Part shown: positions 35,582 to 44,112 of the stretch, one piece after another
Layout: every line of letters begins with the position of its first letter
Position numbering within the stretch: position 1 is the stretch's first letter
Assembly: GCF_900156315.1 (NCBI RefSeq)
Contig: NZ_FTNI01000002.1
Span: forward strand, 1-64,000
From: Microbispora rosea
GTDB lineage: Bacteria > Actinomycetota > Actinomycetes > Streptosporangiales > Streptosporangiaceae
Direction of reading: 5' to 3'
Length of the DNA stretch: 64,000 nt
Position numbers and translations under genes: made by a program
Notes under the pieces: generated by a model
Told to the model about the DNA's origin: nothing
The model's input: only the letters and a program-made list of their open reading frames with translations
Database searches by the model: none

Positions 35582-36966
35582 TGTCGCGGAACCCCGTAGG
35601 CGCCCCCTCCCGGGGGCGCCTCTTCGGCACCGACGGGGTACGTGGGGTCGCCGGACGCGACCTCACCGCGGAGCTGGCCATGGACCTGTCCGTGGCCGCC
35701 GCGCACGTGCTCGGCGACGCCGGGGCGTTCCACGCCAGTGTCGGGCGGCGCGGCCGCCCGATCGCCGTCGTAGGCCGGGACCCGCGAGCTTCAGGAGAGT
35801 TCCTGGAGGCCGCCGTGGTCGCCGGCCTCGCGTCGTCTGGTGTGGACGTCCTGCGGCTCGGCGTGCTGCCCACCCCCGCGGTCGCGTATCTGACCAACGC
35901 GCTGGGCGCCGACCTCGGCGTCATGCTCTCCGCGTCGCACAACCCCGCACCCGACAACGGCATCAAGTTCTTCACCCGTGGCGGCTACAAGCTGCCCGAC
36001 GCGGTGGAGAACGAGATCGAGCAGCGGCTCGGGGAGAAGTGGAACCGTCCGGTCGGCGAGTCCGTCGGCCGGGTCCGCGAGGCGTACGGCGAGGCCGATC
36101 GATACGTCTCGCATCTGCTGACCACCCTGCCCCACAGCCTCGACGGGCTGCGGGTCGTCGTCGACTGCGCGCACGGCGCGGCGCACATGGTCGCTCCGGA
36201 GGCGCTGCTGCGCGCCGGCGCCGCCGTGGAGACCATCGGCGCCGCCCCGGACGGGTTGAACATCAACGACGGCGTGGGCTCGACCCACCTGGCCGCCCTG
36301 CGGGAGGCCGTCGTCGGAAGCGGCGCCGACCTCGGCATCGCCTACGACGGCGACGCCGACCGCTGCCTCGCCGTCACCGGCACGGGCGAGGAGATCGACG
36401 GCGACCAGATCATGGCGATCCTGGCCCTGTCGATGCAGGCCGACGGCCGCCTCGCCAAGGACACGGTCGTCGCGACGGTCATGTCCAACCTGGGGTTCAA
36501 GCTCGCCCTTCGGGAGGCCGGCCTGTCCGTGGTGGAGACCGCGGTCGGCGACCGGTACGTCCTGGAGGCGATGCAGGACGGCGGCTACACCCTCGGCGGC
36601 GAGCAGTCCGGTCACGTGATCATGCTGGATTACGCCACGACCGGGGACGGCCTGCTGACCTCGCTCCACCTGATGGCCGAGGTGGCCCGGCAGGGCCGTT
36701 CCCTCGCCGACCTCGCGTCGGTGATGACGAAGCTGCCGCAGGTGCTCGTCAACGTCAGGGACGTGGTGAAGGCGAAGGCCTCCGCCCCCGAACTGCGGGC
36801 GGCCGTGGCCGAGGCGGAGGACGAGCTCGGGGAGACCGGCCGCGTGCTGATCCGTCCGAGCGGCACCGAGCCGATGATCCGGGTCATGGTCGAGGCCGAG
36901 TCGCACGACCAGGCCAAGGCCGTGGCGGACCGCCTCGCGGACGTCGTCCGCACCGTCTGCGCCTGA
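35581..36966 (+). CDS. glmM: Phosphoglucosamine mutase
   Basis: GlmM (461 residues) converts glucosamine-6-phosphate to glucosamine-1-phosphate for peptidoglycan precursor synthesis. The phosphorylated serine is S119 in MLSASHNP. The magnesium loop is AYDGDADRC, the sugar loop is GGEQSGHV and the phosphate loop is [11 protein letters not shown]. It overlaps rpsI by 1 bp, tying wall precursor supply to ribosomal protein expression. It ends at a strong terminator. Confidence 0.98.
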   Translation: MSRNPVGAPSRGRLFGTDGVRGVAGRDLTAELAMDLSVAAAHVLGDAGAFHASVGRRGRPIAVVGRDPRASGEFLEAAVVAGLASSGVDVLRLGVLPTPAVAYLTNALGADLGVMLSASHNPAPDNGIKFFTRGGYKLPDAVENEIEQRLGEKWNRPVGESVGRVREAYGEADRYVSHLLTTLPHSLDGLRVVVDCAHGAAHMVAPEALLRAGAAVETIGAAPDGLNINDGVGSTHLAALREAVVGSGADLGIAYDGDADRCLAVTGTGEEIDGDQIMAILALSMQADGRLAKDTVVATVMSNLGFKLALREAGLSVVETAVGDRYVLEAMQDGGYTLGGEQSGHVIMLDYATTGDGLLTSLHLMAEVARQGRSLADLASVMTKLPQVLVNVRDVVKAKASAPELRAAVAEAEDELGETGRVLIRPSGTEPMIRVMVEAESHDQAKAVADRLADVVRTVCA

Positions 36967-36992
36967 CGCCCCCGCGTCACCACTCCTGAGGA

Positions 36993-37028
36993 CCCCGCCG
37001 GGCACGTGCCCGGCGGGGTTCCTTATTG
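36993..37028 (+). terminator. Intrinsic terminator after glmM
   Basis: CCCCGCCGGG (36993-37002) and its perfect complement (37009-37018) flank CACGTG, followed by TTCCTTATT. This is a convincing terminator ending the rplM-rpsI-glmM operon and marking the edge of the accessory region. Confidence 0.9.
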
Positions 37029-37058
37029 GAGGACCTTCTCAATTGCGAAATGTGCGCG

Positions 37059-37064
37059 TAACAC
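37059..37064 (+). promoter_or_regulatory. Putative -10 of a leaderless mRNA (LuxR-type regulator)
   Basis: TAACAC, followed by T, ends 6 nt before the ATG at 37071. With no Shine-Dalgarno sequence, this supports both the start codon and leaderless translation. The -35 is not obvious. Confidence 0.4.
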
Positions 37065-37070
37065 TGGTTT

Positions 37071-39878
37071 ATGTGTGATTTGACTGGTGGTCGGTCGGGG
37101 GCGTTAAGGGGTCGTGACAAGGAGTCGCACGCGCTGTGCGCGCTCGTCGACCAGGCCGGGGCCGGTGCGGGCGGGTGCCTGCTCCTCCTCGGCGGTCCGG
37201 GTGCGGGCAAGACCGCGTTGCTCGACCTCGCCGTCGCGCACGCGGCCGCCGGCGCATCGGACGATCAAGGGTTCCTCGTGCTCCGCACCCAGGGGGTCAG
37301 GGGCGAGACCCACCTGCCGTACGCCGGGCTGCACGCCCTGCTCCGCCCGCTCGCCGACCGGCTGGAGGCGGCCGGCGCGGGGCCGCACGCCGATCCGGCG
37401 GCGGCGGGGTCGCGGATGCTCGCCGAGGCGCTGCGGACCGGCGTCGCCGCGGAGGGCCTGGCGCTGCCCGCCGCGCTGCTGCGGCTCCTGCAGACCGCCG
37501 GGCGTCCGGTGCTGGTGTGCGCCGACGACCTCCAGTGGCTCGACGCCCCCAGCCGGGAGGCGATCTGTTTCGTGGCCCACCGAGCGGTCACGGTCCCCGT
37601 CGCCGTGCTGCTCGCCTCCGCGGAGCCCGGCACGGCCTCCGGCGGCCTGCCGCCGCTGCCGCTCGCCCCGCTCGACGAGCGGGCGTCCCTTCAGGTGCTC
37701 GACGACCTCGTCCCCGCAGGTCTCGCGGGTGACCTGCGCGCGGCGCTGGTCCGCGCGGCCCGCGGCAACCCGCTCGCGCTGGCCGAACTCGCCGGCGCGC
37801 TGACGGACGCGCACCACAAGGGCTCGGCGCCGCCGCCCGAGACGCCGCCGCGCGGTGGGCGGCTGTGGCGGGCGTATGCCGACCGGCTCCGCGGCCTGCC
37901 CGCCGACACCGCCGACCTCGTCCTGCTGATCGCGGCCGACCCCGGCATCGACGCGGTCACGCTGGTGCGCGCGGCGGAGGCGCGGTCCGGCCTGGCGCCC
38001 CTTGAGGCGGCGGAGAACGCGGGCGTCGTCGTCGAATCGCCGGGCGGCGGCTTCGACCTCGCCGACCCGATCCTGCGGCACGTGGCGTACGCCGAGGCGT
38101 CCCTTGCCCGGCGGCGGGCCGCCCACCGCCTGCTGGCGAGCCTTCTCGACGGGGTCTCCGGCGGGGAGCACCAGCGGCTGCGGCGGGCCTGGCACCGCGC
38201 CGCCGCCCTCGACGGGCCCCCCGGCCAACTGGCCGAAGAACTCGTACGCGCGCTCGCGGCGACGCCGAGGGCGGCGGCGGCCTTCCCCGAGCCGTTCCGC
38301 GTCCTCGAACGGGCGGCCGAGCTCACCGGGCAGGGCGAGGCCAAGGCCGCACGGCTGGCCGCCGCCGCCCGGCACGCCTGGCAGGCGGGGCAGCCGCAGC
38401 GGGCGAGGTCGCTGCTGTCCCGGATCGACACGCTCGCGGCCGGCGTCGAGGTGCGCGGGCGCGCCGAGCTCGTCAGGGGCAGCCTGGAGTTGCGCGCCGG
38501 CACGACCGGCAGCGCCTGCGACACGCTGCTCGCCGCCGCGGAGCGGCTGCTGCGCACCGATCGCGAGCAGGCCGTGCGCGCGCTCGTCCGGGCGGGGGAG
38601 GCGAGCTACCTGGCGGGGGACAATCGCCGGTTCCTGGCGATCGCGCGGCGGGCCGAGACCCTGCGGCGGCCCGGCGACGACCACGTCACGCGCCTGGCGC
38701 TGGAGTATCTCGCGGGCATGGCCGCCACCTTCCGGGGACGGCACCGTGAGGCGACCGCCTCGCTGCGCCGGGTCGCCACCGGGGTGATGGCGCCGCCCTC
38801 GGCCGGCAGCCCCTCGACGCTCGTGTGGGGCGGCGTCGCGAACCTCCTGCTCGGCAACGGCGCCGAGGCGCTCACGCTGGCGTCGCGGGCGGTCGAGATG
38901 GCGCGTGCCCACGGCGCGGTCGCCAGCATGCCGCAGATGCTGGAGATCCTGATCCAGGCCCAACTCTGGAGCGGCCGTTACGACGCGGTGGCGGCCAACG
39001 CCATGGACGGCCTGCGCCTGGCGCAGGAGACGGGCCGGGCCACCAGCGGCGCGCAGCATCTCGCCTGGCTCGCGTTCACCGCCGCCGTCGCGGGCGACGA
39101 GGAGACCTGCGTCCTGCGGGCGGCGCGGGCCGTCGAGCTGGCCGCCGCCCACGGCGTCAGCGTGGCCGAGGCGCTCGGCACGCTGGCCCTGGCCCATCTG
39201 GACGTCGCGGCGAACCGTCACGGCGACGCCGTGAACCGGCTGCGCGCGGTGGCCCGCACCGGAGATCCCCTCGTCGTGCGGGTGATGGCGACGCCGCTGC
39301 TCGTCGAGAGCGCCGTACGCACCGGGGACATCGCGCAGGCGAAGGACGCGCTGGTCGTGCTGGACCGCTGGGCCGACAGCACCCGCGACCCCGACCGGCT
39401 GGCGCTGGCGGCGCGGTGCCACGCGCTGCTCGCGCCCCCGGCCGAGGCGGCGGAGCGCTTCGCCGAGGCGCTTGAGCTGCACCGTCAGGGGGCGTGCGCG
39501 TTCGAGACCGCGCGCACGCGGCTGCTGTACGGCGGCATACTCCGGCGGTCGCGCCGCCCCGGCGCGGCTCGCGAGCACCTGCACGGCGCCCTGGAGACGT
39601 TCGAGCGGTACGGCGCCCGCCTGTGGAGCGAGCACGCCCGCGCGGAGTTGCGCGCGGCCGGGGAGTCGGTGCGGCCCTCGGGTTCCCGCTCCGAGGCCGG
39701 CCGGCTGCTCACGGCGCAGCAGTTCCAGATCGCCGCCCTGGTGGCGGAGGGCGCGACGAACCGCGAGGTGGCGGCCCGGCTGTTCATCAGCCCGCGCACG
39801 GTGGAGCACCACCTGAGGAACATCTTCGCCATGCTCGGCGTGCGCTCCCGGGTCGAACTGACCCGCCTCCTGTCCTGA
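37071..39878 (+). CDS. Large ATP-binding LuxR-family regulator (LAL type)
   Basis: This is a 935-residue regulator. An N-terminal AAA/STAND ATPase has the Walker A GGPGAGKT at 41-48 and a Walker B-like VLVCADDLQWLD at 147-158. A long helical, TPR-like middle follows. The C-terminal LuxR helix-turn-helix (about 875-933) reads LTAQQFQIAALVAEGATNREVA then ISPRTVEHHLRNIF. Such LAL proteins are activators in actinomycetes, often of sugar or secondary metabolite genes. It is 138 bp upstream of the cutinase gene in the same direction, which may be its target (inference). It is shielded from glmM by a terminator. Confidence 0.93.
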   Translation: MCDLTGGRSGALRGRDKESHALCALVDQAGAGAGGCLLLLGGPGAGKTALLDLAVAHAAAGASDDQGFLVLRTQGVRGETHLPYAGLHALLRPLADRLEAAGAGPHADPAAAGSRMLAEALRTGVAAEGLALPAALLRLLQTAGRPVLVCADDLQWLDAPSREAICFVAHRAVTVPVAVLLASAEPGTASGGLPPLPLAPLDERASLQVLDDLVPAGLAGDLRAALVRAARGNPLALAELAGALTDAHHKGSAPPPETPPRGGRLWRAYADRLRGLPADTADLVLLIAADPGIDAVTLVRAAEARSGLAPLEAAENAGVVVESPGGGFDLADPILRHVAYAEASLARRRAAHRLLASLLDGVSGGEHQRLRRAWHRAAALDGPPGQLAEELVRALAATPRAAAAFPEPFRVLERAAELTGQGEAKAARLAAAARHAWQAGQPQRARSLLSRIDTLAAGVEVRGRAELVRGSLELRAGTTGSACDTLLAAAERLLRTDREQAVRALVRAGEASYLAGDNRRFLAIARRAETLRRPGDDHVTRLALEYLAGMAATFRGRHREATASLRRVATGVMAPPSAGSPSTLVWGGVANLLLGNGAEALTLASRAVEMARAHGAVASMPQMLEILIQAQLWSGRYDAVAANAMDGLRLAQETGRATSGAQHLAWLAFTAAVAGDEETCVLRAARAVELAAAHGVSVAEALGTLALAHLDVAANRHGDAVNRLRAVARTGDPLVVRVMATPLLVESAVRTGDIAQAKDALVVLDRWADSTRDPDRLALAARCHALLAPPAEAAERFAEALELHRQGACAFETARTRLLYGGILRRSRRPGAAREHLHGALETFERYGARLWSEHARAELRAAGESVRPSGSRSEAGRLLTAQQFQIAALVAEGATNREVAARLFISPRTVEHHLRNIFAMLGVRSRVELTRLLS

Positions 39879-40016
39879 GGCAGACGAGTCGGGGGCACCG
39901 GTGATTTCACCGATGCGCGTACGGCTGCGACCGCGCGACAGTGACGGCGGTCAAACCGTTCGCGGGAACCGGCCCGTGTGGTCGTTCCCACTCCTACCCC
40001 CGAGGAGTGCACTGAC

Positions 40017-40904
40017 GTGCCGACACACCCCCCAACCCCACTCCTGCGACGCCTGTCCTCCGCGGTCACGACGCTGGCGCTCGTCGTGCTGCTCGCACTG
40101 GCCGGCGGCCTCGCCGCTCCCGCCGCCCACGCCGCCGTACACGGCCCCGACCCCACCGACGCGCTGCTGGAGGCGTCGCGCGGGCCGTACGCGACCGCGC
40201 AGGTCGACGTGTCGTCGCTGCTGGTGAGCGGCTTCGGCGGCGGGACCATCTACTACCCGGCCACCACGTCCGAGGGGACGTTCGGCGGGGTGGCCATCGC
40301 CCCCGGTTACACGGCCGACAAGTCGAGCCTCGCGTGGCTGGCCGCCCGGCTCGCCTCGCACGGATTCGTGGTGTTCAACATCGACACGCTGACGCGGCTC
40401 GACCAGCCCGACAGCCGGGGCCGGCAGTTGCTGGCCGCCCTCGACTACCTGACCCAGCGCAGCTCGGTCCGCGGCCGGGTGGACGCGACCAGGCTCGGCG
40501 TCATGGGCCACTCGATGGGCGGCGGCGGCACGCTGGAGGCCGTCGACGACCGGCCGTCCCTGCGGGCCGCGGTCCCGCTGACGCCGTGGAACCTCGACAA
40601 GACCTGGTCGGGCGTGCGGACCCCCACGCTGATCATCGGTGCGGACAACGACACAGTCGCGCCGGTCGCCTCGCACGCGGTGCCCTTCTACACGAGCCTG
40701 CCCTCGTCGCTCGACAAGGCGTACCTGGAACTGAACAACGCCACCCACTTCGCGCCGAACACGACCAACACCACCATCGGCAAGTACGCCGTGGCCTGGA
40801 TGAAGCGGTTCATCGACGACGACACCCGTTATGACGGGTTCCTCTGCCCCGGCCCCGACCGCGGTCTGACCGTCGAGGAATACCGCAGCACCTGCCCGTT
40901 CTGA
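40017..40904 (+). CDS. Secreted cutinase / polyester hydrolase (PET-hydrolase-like)
   Basis: This is a 295-residue exported alpha/beta hydrolase. The signal peptide (RR, hydrophobic core, cut near AHA-A at about 32) is followed by a mature part of about 262 residues. From memory it closely matches Thermobifida cutinases and leaf-compost cutinase: [41 protein letters not shown] and the C-terminal EEYRSTCPF. The catalytic triad is S166 (GHSMGG), D212 and H244, with oxyanion residues Y98 and M167. Two C-terminal cysteines should form a disulfide. After the substrate-contacting Trp191 it has Asn192, where those enzymes have His. The GTG start follows GAGGAG; frames further upstream lack support. 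Natural substrates are probably plant cutin or other polyesters. Confidence 0.95.
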   Translation: MPTHPPTPLLRRLSSAVTTLALVVLLALAGGLAAPAAHAAVHGPDPTDALLEASRGPYATAQVDVSSLLVSGFGGGTIYYPATTSEGTFGGVAIAPGYTADKSSLAWLAARLASHGFVVFNIDTLTRLDQPDSRGRQLLAALDYLTQRSSVRGRVDATRLGVMGHSMGGGGTLEAVDDRPSLRAAVPLTPWNLDKTWSGVRTPTLIIGADNDTVAPVASHAVPFYTSLPSSLDKAYLELNNATHFAPNTTNTTIGKYAVAWMKRFIDDDTRYDGFLCPGPDRGLTVEEYRSTCPF

Positions 40905-40913
40905 CCTCTCATC

Positions 40914-40957
40914 GGCGTACAGACGGCCGCCCGGTCCACGGCGGCCGTCCGTACGCC
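40914..40957. terminator. Long hairpin between cutinase and AraC genes
   Basis: An inverted repeat of 18 positions with one mismatch (40914-40931 with 40940-40957) and an 8-base loop is followed by GTTGTCC. It lies between convergent genes and probably terminates both. Confidence 0.75.
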
Positions 40958-41014
40958 GTTGTCCGGGCACGGACCATCCGGCGGCATGACGCCCAGGAGG
41001 CCGAGGTGCCGGGC

Positions 41015-41920
41015 TCAGGAGAGGACCCCAGCGGGGCCGCGGACGCCCTGACGCAGGCGGGCGGCGTCCTGGCTCGGCGGCACGCCGAACTGGCGGCGGT
41101 ATTCCCGGCTGAACTGTGACGGGTTGTCATAGCCGACGCGGTGGCCGACTCCGATGACGTCGCCCGGGTGGGTGGCGAGCTGCAGCCGGGCCTCCTGCAG
41201 CCGGATCTGCTTCTGGAACTGGATGGGGCTCATCGCGGTCACCGCGTGGAAGTTGCGGTAGAAGGCGGAGACGCTCATGCCGGACAACCGTGCGAGGTCC
41301 TCGACGCGGAAGGGCCGCGCGTAGTGCTCGCGGATCCAGCGCACGGCCCTGGAGATGTGGCTGAGGCCGCTGTCGGCGAGGCCGAGCTGGCGAACCGTGG
41401 CGCCCTGCTCGCCCGTGATCAGGCGCCACAGGATCTCGCGTTTGACCAGCGGGGCCAGCACGGCCCGGTCGCGGGGCTCGTCGAGCAGGCGCAGCAGCCG
41501 GACCACCGCGTCGAGCAGCGGCGCCGGAGCGTCGGTGACGACGATCCCCGGCGCCGCGCCTCCGCTCGTGGGGGGAGTGTCTCCGGGCGCGGCCCGCAGC
41601 AGCAACTCGGCGACGGCGGACGGCTCCAGGACGAGACCGAAGCCCAGCGCCGGCCGCTCGGGGTCCGCCTGGGTGAACTGCCCGGTGACCGGCAGGTCGA
41701 CCGAGGCGACCAGATACTGCCCGGCGCCGTACTCGAAGATCCGGTCGCCGAGCGCGAGGCGCTTGGCGCCCTGGGCGATGACCGCCAGCACGGTGCCGGA
41801 CATCGAGGGCGCCGGCGGATCCGACCGATCGACCTTCGAGACGAGCACGCCGTCGATGGCGGTGGTCCCGTCGGGCCGGGCATGCCGCGCCAGCAGGGCG
41901 CGGAGCTCTTCGAGGCACAT
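41015..41920 (-). CDS. AraC-family transcriptional regulator
   Basis: This regulator has an N-terminal cupin-like AraC domain (LEELRALLARHARPDGTTAIDGVLVSKVDR, ALGDRIFEYGAGQYLVASVDLPVTG) and a C-terminal double helix-turn-helix (VEDLARLSGMSVSAFYRNFHAVT, GVGHRVGYDNPSQFSREYRRQFG). The first domain is the type found in regulators of small oxidoreductase and hydrolase genes. I place the start at ATG 41920 (301 residues); an in-frame TTG at 41977 would add 19 residues and neither has a clear ribosome site. It is divergent from the ABM-like and esterase genes, which it probably controls. Confidence 0.9.
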   Translation of the reverse strand: MCLEELRALLARHARPDGTTAIDGVLVSKVDRSDPPAPSMSGTVLAVIAQGAKRLALGDRIFEYGAGQYLVASVDLPVTGQFTQADPERPALGFGLVLEPSAVAELLLRAAPGDTPPTSGGAAPGIVVTDAPAPLLDAVVRLLRLLDEPRDRAVLAPLVKREILWRLITGEQGATVRQLGLADSGLSHISRAVRWIREHYARPFRVEDLARLSGMSVSAFYRNFHAVTAMSPIQFQKQIRLQEARLQLATHPGDVIGVGHRVGYDNPSQFSREYRRQFGVPPSQDAARLRQGVRGPAGVLS

Positions 41921-41959
41921 GTGGCCATTGCAGCACGAATTCCGGCCCGGTTTCCCCGG

Positions 41960-41976
41960 CACGAGAGGATCGTGCA
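41960..41976. promoter_or_regulatory. Inverted repeat in the AraC divergent region
   Basis: GCACGA, a 5-bp spacer and TCGTGC form a perfect inverted repeat 40 bp upstream of the AraC start. It is a possible operator, though AraC proteins usually prefer direct repeats. Confidence 0.3.
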
Positions 41977-42067
41977 AATAGCGGCGAGCATCGTTCTAAC
42001 GTTTACGCAGGTCAAAGCGATTCAATGGAATCACCTCACTCCACCAGCGAAGAAGAAGAGGGAATCC

Positions 42068-42385
42068 ATGACCGTCAACCACGGCTTCGCCGCGACCCTG
42101 ACCGCCAGGCCCGGAATGGGCGATCGGCTGGTCGACGTGCTGCTGACCGGCCTGGACGAGGGCAGCCCCGCCGCGAGCGAGCACTGCGTCGTCTATCTGG
42201 TCTCCCGTTCCGCGTCCGACCCCGACGTCGTCCACGTCATCGAGGGCTGGACCAGCGAGGAGGACCACCACCGGGTCTTCGCGGGCGAGGCCGCCCAGGC
42301 CATCGTGGCGCGGATCGGCGGGCTGCTGGCCAAGGAGTCCGAGTATGCCGACCACGTCCCGGTGCGCGGCAAGGCCGCCTTCTGA
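42068..42385 (+). CDS. Antibiotic biosynthesis monooxygenase (ABM)-like small protein
   Basis: The 105-residue protein has the ABM dimeric alpha-beta barrel pattern: FAATLTARPGMGDRLVDVLL, CVVYLVSRSASDPDVVHVIEGW, EEDHHRVFAGE. Members include quinone-forming monooxygenases and proteins without known activity. AGAGGGAA precedes ATG. It lies 45 bp before the esterase gene and probably shares its transcript under the AraC regulator. Confidence 0.8.
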   Translation: MTVNHGFAATLTARPGMGDRLVDVLLTGLDEGSPAASEHCVVYLVSRSASDPDVVHVIEGWTSEEDHHRVFAGEAAQAIVARIGGLLAKESEYADHVPVRGKAAF

Positions 42386-42430
42386 CCCCGCCCACCACCC
42401 AAAGACCCTCCCTTGCGAAAGGCAGCGACC

Positions 42431-43399
42431 ATGACCCCCGCACGACCCGCCCTGGACCCCGAACTGCGTGAGCTGCTGGCCGGCATGCCCCTCATGCCGC
42501 AGCTCGACCCGGAAGTGCTCGCGCACCTGCGCCGGCTCCCGTCGACACCAGTCGACTCCCTCCTCGCCCACCGGCAGGCCGACCGGCGCGAGGTCACCGT
42601 GCCCGCCACGGACGGCGCCCCGATCCCCCTTTCGATCTTCACTCCCGAGAACGCCACCGCCGCGCCCTGTGTCTACTGGATGCACGGGGGCGGAATGGTC
42701 ATGGGCGACCGCTTCTCCCAGATCGACATCCCGCTGGAGTGGCTCGACCGGTTCGGCGCGGTCGTGGTCTCCGTCGAGTATCGGCTCGCACCGGAGTCCA
42801 CCGGCACCGCCCTGGTCGACGACTGCTACCAGGGCCTGCTCTGGGTCGCCGAACACGCCGCGGAACTCGGCGTCGATCCCGCCAGGATCGTCGTCGCGGG
42901 CGCCAGCGCGGGCGGCGGCCTCGCCGCCGGCGTCGCCCTGCTGGCCCGCGACCGCTGCACACCGCCGATCGCCGCGCAGATGCTGATCTGCCCCATGCTC
43001 GACTACCGCAACACCAGCACGTCGAGCCGCCAGTTCTCCGGCGGGCCCGGCGTCTGGACCCGGGAGATGAACGAGTTCGGATGGAGCTCCGTCCTCGGCG
43101 GCCTCACCGGCGACGAGGTGCCCCCGTACGTCTCGCCCGCGCTGGCGGACGACCTGTCGGGCCTGCCGGCCACCTACATCGACACCGGGTCCGCCGAGGT
43201 CTTCCGCGACGAGGACGCCGACTACGCCACCCGCATCTGGGCGGCCGGGGGCCAGGCCGAACTGCACGTCTGGGCGGGCGGTTTCCACGGATTCGACGCC
43301 CTGTATCCGCAGGCGCGGATCTCGGCCACCGCCCGCAGGACGCGCACCGAGTGGCTCGCCCGGGTCCTGCGAGCGGATCGTCCGGCAGAGGAGAGCTAG
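42431..43399 (+). CDS. HSL-family alpha/beta hydrolase (esterase)
   Basis: This is a 322-residue hormone-sensitive-lipase-type esterase. HGGG at 85-88 is the oxyanion motif, S159 lies in GASAGG, the acid is E256 in the position of the usual Asp (SAEVFRDE) and H286 is in GGFHGFD. Such enzymes cleave short acyl esters. There is no signal peptide, so it should be cytoplasmic and could process ester products imported after cutinase action (inference). The ATG follows GAAAGG; a TTG 18 bp upstream is an alternative. Its stop overlaps the stop of the convergent permease gene by 4 bp. Confidence 0.92.
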   Translation: MTPARPALDPELRELLAGMPLMPQLDPEVLAHLRRLPSTPVDSLLAHRQADRREVTVPATDGAPIPLSIFTPENATAAPCVYWMHGGGMVMGDRFSQIDIPLEWLDRFGAVVVSVEYRLAPESTGTALVDDCYQGLLWVAEHAAELGVDPARIVVAGASAGGGLAAGVALLARDRCTPPIAAQMLICPMLDYRNTSTSSRQFSGGPGVWTREMNEFGWSSVLGGLTGDEVPPYVSPALADDLSGLPATYIDTGSAEVFRDEDADYATRIWAAGGQAELHVWAGGFHGFDALYPQARISATARRTRTEWLARVLRADRPAEES

Positions 43400-44112
43400 T
43401 CGTCGCCGGTCAGGGAGAGGGAGCGCAGGCGCTGGCCGGTCCAGACGACCGCGCCGATGGTGACGATGACCATCGCCGGTATGGCGAAGCCGAGCGTCAC
43501 CTCGGTGGAGAAGAAGGGCGAGGAGGAGACGTGGTCGGCGAGCGACTGGGCCCACTGCTGTATGGAGAACTTCCGCGCGCCGGGCACGTAACCGCCGACC
43601 ACGCCCTCCCATACGAGGGCGTAGATGACGCCGACCGCGACCGCGTGGCGGGTGAGCACACCCAGCAGCAGGAACACCGCGGCGTACGCGACGCCGCCGA
43701 ACAGCGCCCCGAGGGTGAAGCCGGTCGCGACGCCCGACTCCGAGCCGGCCAGGAGGTAGGCGGCGGCGTAGGTCGAGACGGCCGCGAGCACCGCGACGAG
43801 GGAGGCCGCGACCACGAACTTCGTCACCGCGATGATCGGGCGCGAGATCGGCTTGGCCAGCAGGTGGATGATCGTGCCGTCCTCGATCTCCGGCGCGATC
43901 ACGCCCGTCCCGGCGATCAGGCCGAGCAGCGGCAGCATCGTGCCGATCGCGAAGCTCTTCATCAGCAGCACGGCCGTCTGCTCGTCCTGGCCGTTGACCA
44001 GCCTGAGCAGCGCGGCGAGCGCGACCAGCGCCACCGGCAGCAGGACCAGCAGCCAGATCCGCTTGCGTCCGAGCATGGCCCGGTAGGTGATGTCCGCCAC
44101 CACCGTGTTCAT
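43396..44112 (-). CDS. ABC transporter permease (ABC-2 type), second unit
   Basis: The 238-residue permease has six hydrophobic segments, beginning LGRKRIWLLVLLPVALVALAALL and including the ABC-2 signature region around EIEDGTIIHLLAKPISR. It would form the membrane part of an exporter with the ATPase encoded just upstream. Its ATG overlaps the stop of that gene (ATGA). The substrate is unknown. Confidence 0.9.
   Translation of the reverse strand: MNTVVADITYRAMLGRKRIWLLVLLPVALVALAALLRLVNGQDEQTAVLLMKSFAIGTMLPLLGLIAGTGVIAPEIEDGTIIHLLAKPISRPIIAVTKFVVAASLVAVLAAVSTYAAAYLLAGSESGVATGFTLGALFGGVAYAAVFLLLGVLTRHAVAVGVIYALVWEGVVGGYVPGARKFSIQQWAQSLADHVSSSPFFSTEVTLGFAIPAMVIVTIGAVVWTGQRLRSLSLTGDD

Noticed and set aside
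37104-39812. 902-residue frame antisense to the LuxR-type regulator
   Set aside because: Arg/Gly/Gln-biased shadow without domains.
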